From Microcoleus sp. bin38.metabat.b11b12b14.051 (lineage in GTDB: Bacteria; Cyanobacteriota; Cyanobacteriia; Cyanobacteriales; Microcoleaceae), in the NCBI RefSeq assembly GCF_013299165.1, contig NZ_JAAFKD010000019.1, positions 1 through 64,000 of the forward strand: a stretch of DNA of 64,000 bases. The letters are read 5' to 3'. The notes beneath the pieces were generated by a model. That model saw only the letters and a list, made by a program, of their open reading frames with translations, did no database searches and was not told the DNA's origin. A program made the translations under genes and the position numbers. The number at the start of each line of letters is the position of its first letter. Position 1 is the first letter of the stretch. Below are positions 57,759-64,000 of the stretch, piece after piece.

Positions 57759-57981
57759 GGTGCGTACCAAAGCACCAATAATATCAAATCCCATTGCATC
57801 GTCTTGTATTCATCTCTATCTTCTCTCTCTGCGCCCTCTGCGCTCTCTGCGGTTAAATCATTCCGATACAACCGGAAACGATATAAGATTTGGCGGTTGA
57901 AACCACATTTATACAACATTTTTTTCAACCCACACCCGGTGAATTTTGTATGTACAGACGCGGTTTCAACCGCCCCGTTTC

Positions 57982-59454
57982 CTAAAAATCGAAATAAATA
58001 TAAGGTAAACCGCCATCGGGAGCCAACACCCAAACTGCATACAAACAAATCGGCACTAATACCAATTTTACAGGCCAATTTAACTCCAACTTCAAACCCC
58101 GACTCAGCGCATAATTCCCCAGCATTGCGACAGCCACAGCCGCCAACATCCAAGTTAAATGCACTCTTTCCAAACCCAAAGCTTCCACATAAACTTTATT
58201 TGCAAACTGTGCGTCAGCAGGGTATCCCCACAAATGCGAAATCGCCCATCCCGAATTCTTTAAATCAGGAAGCCGGAAAAATATCCAACTACCAAAAACC
58301 ATCGTTTGAGTTAACAGCCAACCGATCGCCATTCCGATCGGATTTTCCCACAAAAACTCGATCCGCAACTTCTTAAAAGTCACATCCGTCACCCGGTGCA
58401 CCGCCAAAGCCAAACCGTGCAAACCTCCCCACACTACAAATCCCCAAGCCGCCCCGTGCCAAATTCCGGCAATTAACATGACAACAGACAAATTAAGACA
58501 AGTGCGCCACAAACCGACGCGCGAACCTCCCAGCGGAAAATACAAATAATTTCGCAGCCAATCCCCCAAAGTCATGTGCCAGCGCCGCCAAAAATCAGCG
58601 ATGCTGGTACTAAAATAAGGAAAATCAAAATTTGGTGGCAAATACCAACCCAGCAGTAAAGCAGTACCGCGCGCCATGTCAACGTAGCCGCTAAAATCGA
58701 GATAAAGTTGCAGCCCGTAAGCAAAAATCGCCAGCCACAAATCCTCGCTTCCCGCGCGCTGCAAGTTGGTAAAGCTTAAATCGACATAAATTCCCAAGTT
58801 GTCGGCGAAAAGACCTTTTTTTACTGCACCGAAGGCGATCGTCCAAAGTGCCTCAGAAATGCGATCGGGCGTCGGAAAATTCTGGGATTTGAGTTGATAA
58901 ATCAAGTTGTGATAGCGAGTAATCGGGCCAGAAATCAGTTTCGCAAAAAACAACTTGTAAGCAGCAAAGTGCAGCAGCGAAGTAGCCGCCGGCGCCCCTC
59001 GGTACACGTCAATCAAATAAGCAATGCACTCAAAGCAAAAGAAACTCAATCCCAAGGGTGCAACTACGTGAGTTTTCACCCAGTTAGCGCTGTCGAGAGC
59101 AACTGGCCAATTTAACAAAGTGCCGATCGAATTCAAGAAAAAAGGCACATATTTAAAACCCAGCAGCAGCAACACATTCAGCCCAATTCCCAGCCACAGC
59201 AGCAACCAACGGCGCCGATTCCAAGATTCATTAGCAATCCGCCAATCCAGAGGTTCCCCGATCGCCATCGCCAAGCAATAATTAAACACTACACCTACTA
59301 ACAGCAGAGGAATGTACCAAATTTGCAGCGAAGCATAAAAAATCAGACTTCCCGCCAGCATGACAAATAGCCGCCACCACCGCAGGGGAACCAACCAGTA
59401 AGCCGCAAACAAAACTAATAGAAACAGGGCATATTGAAGGGAGATGAAAGTCAT
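57982..59454 (-). CDS. MBOAT-family O-acyltransferase
   Basis: A 490-residue integral membrane enzyme of the AlgI/DltB type with about eleven membrane segments. His333 in MLIAGIWHGAAWGF is the catalytic His of MBOAT proteins, and His293 in FWRRWHMTLGDWLRNYLYFP is the second conserved one. LQLYLDFSGYVDMARGTALLLG is a further family signature. AlgI relatives move acyl, usually acetyl, groups across the membrane for modification of an exported polysaccharide. The usual AlgJ/DltD-like partner is not in the window. The gene stands alone on the minus strand. Confidence 0.93.
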   Translation of the reverse strand: MTFISLQYALFLLVLFAAYWLVPLRWWRLFVMLAGSLIFYASLQIWYIPLLLVGVVFNYCLAMAIGEPLDWRIANESWNRRRWLLLWLGIGLNVLLLLGFKYVPFFLNSIGTLLNWPVALDSANWVKTHVVAPLGLSFFCFECIAYLIDVYRGAPAATSLLHFAAYKLFFAKLISGPITRYHNLIYQLKSQNFPTPDRISEALWTIAFGAVKKGLFADNLGIYVDLSFTNLQRAGSEDLWLAIFAYGLQLYLDFSGYVDMARGTALLLGWYLPPNFDFPYFSTSIADFWRRWHMTLGDWLRNYLYFPLGGSRVGLWRTCLNLSVVMLIAGIWHGAAWGFVVWGGLHGLALAVHRVTDVTFKKLRIEFLWENPIGMAIGWLLTQTMVFGSWIFFRLPDLKNSGWAISHLWGYPADAQFANKVYVEALGLERVHLTWMLAAVAVAMLGNYALSRGLKLELNWPVKLVLVPICLYAVWVLAPDGGLPYIYFDF

Positions 59455-59459
59455 GCAAT

Positions 59460-59545
59460 TTTGGATTTTAGATTTTAGATTTTAGATTTTAGATGTTACA
59501 AAACTCATGGGATTTTAGATTTAAGATTTAAGATTTTACAAAAGT
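59460..59545. repeat. Heptamer tandem repeat (ATTTTAG)
   Basis: Two blocks of 7-bp ATTTTAG-type units separated by about 20 bases, in the upstream region of the acyltransferase gene. Confidence 0.85.
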
Positions 59546-59577
59546 CATCCGATTTTAGATTTTCGATTGCAGTATTT

Positions 59578-59781
59578 GTAGGGTGCGTCGCCTTCGACAA
59601 GCCCTTGCATAAAAATTGACTTTTCCAGTAGCGACGCACCTTAGCCCTTGCTAAAAACTTTGCTACTACATAATTATTGGGTTTGTTTGCACTCCGCGAG
59701 CGATCGCGCTGGTGCGTCGCTATGAAATTGTCGATTTTTTTGAGAGATGTTGCATGGCGAGGCACCCTGCGGTTAGGACTG
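59578..59781. repeat. 205-bp direct repeat, copy A
   Basis: It contains two GCGTCGC-type palindromic units, such as GGTGCGTCGC paired with GCGACGCACC, joined by AATTATTGGGTTTGTTTGCAC. Copy B (59861-60065) is about 90 percent identical. Confidence 0.85.
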
Positions 59782-59860
59782 AGAACTGCTACATTTTACA
59801 GCACAAAGGTTAAATGCTGTTGCAAATTCAATAAACTTTGTCTTTATAGCATCTGTATTC

Positions 59861-60065
59861 GTAGGGTGCGTCGCCCTCGACAAGCCCTTGCATAAAAATT
59901 GATTTTTCGAGTAGCGACGCACCTTAGCTCTTGCTAAAAACTTTTGCTAAAACATAATTATTGGGTTTCTTTGCACCAGCGTGAGCGATCGCGCTGGTGC
60001 GTCGCTATAAAATTGTCGATTTTTTTGAGAGATGTTGGATGGCGACGCACCCTACGGTTAGGACT
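59861..60065. repeat. 205-bp direct repeat, copy B
   Basis: It matches copy A from GTAGGGTGCGTCGCC to GGTTAGGACT and ends exactly one base before the stop codon of the kinase gene at 60066. The 80 bases between the copies show nothing notable. Confidence 0.85.
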
Positions 60066-61604
60066 TCACCACCGTTGGCGCCGCCCGTCGCAGTACAATG
60101 AATTTCTGGTAGCAAGTCTTTCAGCAAATACCGAAAAACTCTTTTGCTCTTTGACTACCGCAACTTTTGGTGTCCGATCGCGCGCCGGAGGTTGAGAATT
60201 GGCGATCGCCCGCCCTGTTTCCTCTGGTTGAGCTGCCGAAATTTCCGTACCTACTGCTGAATCTCCTGCATAGGCGATCGGCAAATTGACCAAAAAAGTC
60301 GCACCCACCCCGGGCGAACTTTCTATTTCAATACTTCCTCCCAAAAATTCCGCCATTTTTTTACACAGAGACAATCCCAATCCCGTGCCTTTCACGCCCT
60401 TCTGCAAGTGATTTTCCACTTGAACAAATTCTTCAAAAATCCGCGTTTGGTCGGCTGACGAAATGCCAATACCCGTATCAGCCACAGAAAAAGCAACCAT
60501 TCCCCCCTCTCCCATTTCGGCCGCAACTCGGACTTCTCCGGCTTCGGTAAATTTCAGCGCATTAGAAATCAGATTCCGCAAAATCTGAGCAACTTTTCCC
60601 TCGTCGGTGGTAAGGGTTGGAAGTTCCAGAGGCGCTTCAAAAATTAGACTTACGGGCGATTTTTGCGGTAGCAGGGGGCGCATCATTCCCCGCAGCGCGC
60701 TGAACAAATCTTCGACTTCAAACTCAGCCACGCGCACAGTTACTTTTCCGGCTTCAACTTTGGCTAAATCTAAGGAATCGTTGACAAGTTCTGCGAGAGA
60801 TTCGGCGGATTTGCGAATAAAATTTATTTGTTTGTCTTGTTCGGGTGAAAGTTCTCCGTCGAGGCGATTTAACAAGATTTCAGAAATGCTGAGAATTGTG
60901 GTTAGTGGAGTGCGAAACTCGTGACTCATGTTGGAGAGAAAGCTGGTTTTGAGTTCGCCCTCTCGCTGGAGAGATTCGGCTTTTTCGTTCAATTCCGCGT
61001 AAAGTGCGACGACTCCGCGATTCCTGTCTTCTAGTTCTTGATTTAATTGTACGAGTTCTTCTTGACGCTGGCGGAGTTCGTCTAAAGTGCGAAGCAATTC
61101 TTGATTTTGCTGCTGAATTTCCGCATAGGGATCTTCGGGAATTTGGCGCGCTAGTTTGTCAACTAATTGATTTAGTTCGATCGCACTTAGCGCAGGCATC
61201 TGCTTAGAAAACTGCTTAATCAATTGTACGGCCGTTCCGCGATCGGGCGCGGAGTCGATTTGCACCTCGTCCATCAACCGTTTTGCTGCTGCTAAACCCA
61301 TTCCCGCACCAGTTTGCGATCGAAAATTCTGGCCCAACACAGTCTGTAAATCCGCAATTCCCGGCCCGCTGTCAGAAATCCGAGTCCGAAAAACTTGCGG
61401 CGATTCCCCTTCCACAATAAATTCTACTTTGCCACCGCCTGCATATTTGAAAGCATTGCGGGCAATCTCGGAAACTGCTGTTGCGATTCGGGTTTGTGAT
61501 TGGGAGTCGAATCCCAACAACGCGCCGATTTGGCGAGCTCTTTGGCGGACTTGTACGATGTCTTGTTCAAAGCGAACTTCCGTCGTCAGGATTGGGTAAA
61601 TCAT
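60066..61604 (-). CDS. Histidine kinase fused to an RsbT-like ATPase domain
   Basis: A 512-residue cytoplasmic protein. Residues about 1-135 are an RsbT-type GHKL ATPase: VRFEQDIVQVRQRARQIGAL, AVSEIARNAFKYAGGGKVEF, ISDSGPGI, TGAGMGLAAAKRLMDE. A coiled coil (about 165-235) leads to HisKA with LSNMSHEFRTPLTTILSISE, and then to a second ATPase domain with LISNALKFTEAGEV, VADTGIGIS and GTGLGLSLCKKMAEFLGGSI. Two ATPase folds in one chain join partner-switch and two-component logic. The frame is open to 61784, but the extra codons come from a repeat element (61610-61732), so the ATG at 61604 is preferred. It is last in a likely operon with 61828, 63178 and 63791. Confidence 0.88.
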   Translation of the reverse strand: MIYPILTTEVRFEQDIVQVRQRARQIGALLGFDSQSQTRIATAVSEIARNAFKYAGGGKVEFIVEGESPQVFRTRISDSGPGIADLQTVLGQNFRSQTGAGMGLAAAKRLMDEVQIDSAPDRGTAVQLIKQFSKQMPALSAIELNQLVDKLARQIPEDPYAEIQQQNQELLRTLDELRQRQEELVQLNQELEDRNRGVVALYAELNEKAESLQREGELKTSFLSNMSHEFRTPLTTILSISEILLNRLDGELSPEQDKQINFIRKSAESLAELVNDSLDLAKVEAGKVTVRVAEFEVEDLFSALRGMMRPLLPQKSPVSLIFEAPLELPTLTTDEGKVAQILRNLISNALKFTEAGEVRVAAEMGEGGMVAFSVADTGIGISSADQTRIFEEFVQVENHLQKGVKGTGLGLSLCKKMAEFLGGSIEIESSPGVGATFLVNLPIAYAGDSAVGTEISAAQPEETGRAIANSQPPARDRTPKVAVVKEQKSFSVFAERLATRNSLYCDGRRQRW

Positions 61605-61609
61605 GCCAT

Positions 61610-61732
61610 TAGACCTCTTGCAAAAGTCCTTGTAATCAACATTTCGGACGGGAATTACCCGTCCCAAAAACATCATTTTTTCGGGTTCAATGGGCATCTT
61701 GCCCATTCTAGCTATTTTGGTAACAGGTATAT
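61610..61732. repeat. TAGACCTCTTGCAAAA inverted-repeat element
   Basis: TAGACCTCTTGCAAAAG at the left and CTAGCTATTTTGGTAACAGG plus TATAT at the right are related to the ends of the element at 19607-19688. It lies directly upstream of the kinase start and inside the former operon spacer. Confidence 0.55.
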
Positions 61733-61827
61733 TTTTGATTTTTGATGTTCGATTTTCGATCGGGGAATCGCTGATGACTCTCATGGTTTAGAACTCACAA
61801 AGCAGTTTCATTCTTGGGGAACTAATA

Positions 61828-62847
61828 TCAAGCTGGTTGTTTTACCTTGGCTACTACAACTGTCATGTCATCCCGAGTCCGTTTGAAGTCTCGGTAGAGT
61901 ACGGCTGCGATTAAAGCCGGATGTTTCGCCGCCAAACCCGGGTAGCGGTTTAAATCCCACTGCGCCGCCAAACCATCGGAGTGCAGGATTAGCAGGGAAT
62001 GCGACGACCAAGGATAGACAAATTCTGCTACTTTTTGCATCCGATGTCCAACTGTGCCGTTGTAGGAAACCATGCTGCGGCTTTGGTTATCTGTGAACAC
62101 TACACCAGTGATGTTACCAACTCCGGCAAAACAAATTGTTTTTTGGGTACGATCGATCAGGGCGATCGCAGCAGCCGCTCCTCTGGTATTTTTTAAAGCA
62201 GCGTGAGCCTTCTCTAAAATAGCTTTCGGCCCCAGTTTAGCGTTTTCCCCAAATACCCGCACCGCTTCCTGCGACGCTTCCTCGGCCAAAACCCCGTAGC
62301 CGAGCCCGTCAGCAACTAAAATCAGATTTTTGTCCGCGTCATTTTCAACAGCCCAGGAATCGCCACAAATTTGCTCTCCAACTTTCGGCAAGTGGACGAC
62401 CCCAAATTCCAAGTAATTGCTGTTTTGGCAGGCTTCCCGGCTAATTTGTGCCTGTTCCAGCCGCATTAACAAAGCTGTCCCCAGTTTCGGTACAGAATGA
62501 ATATCAAAAAAACTAGAGAGCCGTTTGATGGCGCCGAGTCCGGTTCCCGGAGTTCCCGCCGTCGAAAAACCATCGCGCAAACACTGACCAACATTTGCCA
62601 TTCCCGGCCCTCGGTCTAGCGCTACTATTTCAATGCTATCTCCTGTCGCTGTTTTTACAGTTTGCAGCAAAATTTCTCCTTCGCGGGCGTGTTTGACGAG
62701 GTTTTTTGCTGCTTCGGTAATCACAATTGCCACTTTAGCGCGATCGGTCTCGTTAAATCCGACTTCCGTCGCCAAGGCGACAGCAATTCGTCGGGCTTCT
62801 CCAACTTGACTTTCTTCTGTTACTGGTATAGCTAGGGCATCGATCAT
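61828..62847 (-). CDS. Fusion of RsbT-like ATPase and SpoIIE/RsbX-type phosphatase
   Basis: A 339-residue soluble protein. Residues about 10-135 form a GHKL ATPase (KVAIVITEAAKNLVKHAREG, ALDRGPGM, GTGLGAIKRLSSFFDI). Residues about 145-335 are a small PP2C phosphatase, with the metal Asp in CGDSWAV, LVADGLGYG, LILHSDGLAAQW and RDDMTVVVAKV. A kinase-like and a phosphatase domain in one chain could set the phosphorylation of the neighbouring STAS protein both ways, as RsbT and RsbX do separately in Bacillus. It is second to last in the minus-strand cluster. Confidence 0.9.
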   Translation of the reverse strand: MIDALAIPVTEESQVGEARRIAVALATEVGFNETDRAKVAIVITEAAKNLVKHAREGEILLQTVKTATGDSIEIVALDRGPGMANVGQCLRDGFSTAGTPGTGLGAIKRLSSFFDIHSVPKLGTALLMRLEQAQISREACQNSNYLEFGVVHLPKVGEQICGDSWAVENDADKNLILVADGLGYGVLAEEASQEAVRVFGENAKLGPKAILEKAHAALKNTRGAAAAIALIDRTQKTICFAGVGNITGVVFTDNQSRSMVSYNGTVGHRMQKVAEFVYPWSSHSLLILHSDGLAAQWDLNRYPGLAAKHPALIAAVLYRDFKRTRDDMTVVVAKVKQPA

Positions 62848-63177
62848 TATCTTGTATTTCTAATATTAAGCTAGCGCGCATTTCAAAAGTCAGTTGTCAT
62901 TGGTCATTGGTCATTTGTCATTGGTCACTTGTCATTTGTCATTTGTCGTGACCTCAGAAACCGGGTTTCTTAGAATATTTCTCGTCACCAAACCTACAAC
63001 TCGTAGAAACCCGGTTTCTCCCCCCTAACGAGTCAGCAGTAATTAGTAATCGGTGACACCTCACAAACCCGGTTTCTCCCCTAATGAGTCAGCAGTATAA
63101 ACCCGGTTTCTTCCTAGATTTCTCCTTACCAAACCCAAAACTCGTAGAAACCCGGTTTCTAGCCCCATCTCCCCATC
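62848..63177. other. Intergenic region with repeats
   Basis: A block of GTCATTT/GTCATTG heptamers (about 62890-62947) is followed by five copies of an AAACCCGGTTTCT-type sequence (62958-63165), partly in CGAGTCAGCAGTA-linked units. No gene is seen. The operon is thus interrupted by expandable repeats. Confidence 0.7.
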
Positions 63178-63576
63178 TCATCTCCAACGGACGATCGCAA
63201 TTTTAGTCCCCTTACCCACTTTGGAAACAATCTCAAATTCGTGCATCAACCGCTTAGAACCGCTGAGACCCAAACCCAAACCACGATCGGAAGTATAACC
63301 GTCAGTCATTGCCAATTCAATGTCTGGAATTCCCGGGCCCTTATCTTCAAATATCAGCCGCAGTCCCTTGCGACTACCTAATTGCAGCGTTTCGAGAGTT
63401 ACAGTTCCCCCTTTACCGTAGTCTACTGTATTGCGGGCGAGTTCGCTGGCTGCGGTAACAATTTTTGTTTGGTCTACTAAGCCGAATCCCATTGCTACAG
63501 CCCAACCGCGCACTTGCTGTCGGACGTGGACTATATCGGAGGACGATCGAATTTCTAGTGTCTCACGTTTTGACAT
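63178..63576 (-). CDS. rsbT: Anti-sigma / stressosome kinase RsbT-like
   Basis: A 132-residue ATPase. The order is RSSSDIVHVRQQVRGWAVAM, ASELARNTVDYGKGGTV (N-box), LIFEDKGPGIPDI (G1 box) and DRGLGLGLSGSKRLMHEF (lid). Length and motifs fit RsbT, the serine/threonine kinase of stressosome modules that phosphorylates RsbS. The frame is open to 63609, but MSKRETLEIRSS at 63576 matches the usual start. The STAS gene lies directly upstream. Confidence 0.88.
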   Translation of the reverse strand: MSKRETLEIRSSSDIVHVRQQVRGWAVAMGFGLVDQTKIVTAASELARNTVDYGKGGTVTLETLQLGSRKGLRLIFEDKGPGIPDIELAMTDGYTSDRGLGLGLSGSKRLMHEFEIVSKVGKGTKIAIVRWR

Positions 63577-63790
63577 GGCTGCTAATCTACTACAATAGAA
63601 CTTCTCCACAAAATAGAAGACTTATCCTCATCAACCAAGTTTCCCGTAATAAATCTGGAGTTTGTCAACAAGGTATCTAGAAATAAACCAGGTTTCTTTA
63701 CAGTCAAAAAAAATGCAACATTGGCAACTCCCAAGCCTTAGGCAGTGTAATTTTAATCTCCAATCGAAAAATGAAATATTGACTGACTGT

Positions 63791-64000
63791 TTACACTTCT
63801 GAATCAGCAGACAAACCCAAGGATTTTCGCAACAAATTCATGCCTTTTTCCACGTTTAAAGCTGTCCGAACACCCGTCAAAGAAAGCCCCAATTCAACCA
63901 GCGTAATTGCCACGGCTGGCTGCATTCCCACCACCACTGTTTCCGCATCTAAAAAACGCGACATAGTAGCGATATTGTTGAGAATGCGTCCGATGAAAGA
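63791..64000 (-). CDS. rsbS: STAS-domain protein RsbS-like (partial, runs off the window)
   Basis: The last 69 codons are present: [20 protein letters not shown], then [40 protein letters not shown] and GLSADSEV, followed by a stop. [15 protein letters not shown] and TALNVEKGM are RsbS/RsbR STAS signatures. The part with the phosphorylated Ser of RsbS-type domains lies just beyond the window edge. It should be the substrate of the RsbT-like kinase downstream. Confidence 0.85.
   Translation of the reverse strand, partial: SFIGRILNNIATMSRFLDAETVVVGMQPAVAITLVELGLSLTGVRTALNVEKGMNLLRKSLGLSADSEV

Overview
The window looks like chromosomal DNA of a filamentous, Microcoleus/Oscillatoria-like cyanobacterium. 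Support comes from the very frequent GCGATCGC (HIP1) octamers, an ethylene-receptor/cyanobacteriochrome hybrid kinase, DUF4347-RTX proteins, many 7-bp short tandem repeats, several families of small palindromic interspersed elements, and long multi-domain signalling proteins. This assignment is inferred from gene content; no rRNA or tRNA gene was seen.

Layout. 0-3.9 kb: a GT39/ArnT-type glycosyltransferase and a conserved membrane protein coupled to a 45-residue upstream ORF. 4.4-14 kb: two large DUF4347/beta-helix/Pro-Thr/RTX proteins and the decayed remnant of a third; all three share a leader motif. 14.1-19.5 kb: relics of a histidine kinase and of an ethylene-binding domain, then an intact ethylene-binding/CBCR-GAF hybrid kinase and a response-regulator adenylate cyclase. 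19.7-21.6 kb: a serine-recombinase-like protein lacking its catalytic residues, and a VOC protein. 21.8-28.4 kb: a partner-switching module of two Cache-HAMP-PP2C phosphatases around an ATPase and a STAS antagonist, with a chimeric phosphatase/cyclase pseudogene between them. 28.9-31.9 kb: a PilJ-domain kinase, an alpha/beta hydrolase and a small protein. 32.0-43.4 kb: a BamA-type outer-membrane protein, a repeat-rich segment, a vanadium-haloperoxidase-like protein, small membrane and secreted proteins, a 56-bp tandem array, a class A beta-lactamase-like hydrolase, a TrmJ-type methyltransferase with a low-complexity insertion, DUF2256 and isoaspartyl peptidase. 43.5-53.9 kb: membrane proteins of unknown function, a WD40 protein, and a locally amplified island of uncharacterised paralogous membrane proteins around a DUF2207 protein. 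53.9-59.5 kb: GlmU, a membrane protein, a rhodanese and an MBOAT acyltransferase. 60-64 kb: an RsbS/RsbT/RsbX-like cluster with an unusual hybrid kinase.

Two themes run through the window. One is protein-phosphorylation signalling: two separate Rsb-type partner switches, three intact histidine kinases and a response-regulator cyclase. The other is the effect of small repeats on genes: palindromic or heptamer repeats supply stop codons, C-terminal tails, internal insertions or false N-terminal extensions in at least six genes. The best candidates for undescribed biology are the paralogue island at 46.6-53.9 kb, the conserved leader hairpin before the DUF4347 genes, and the repeat families themselves.
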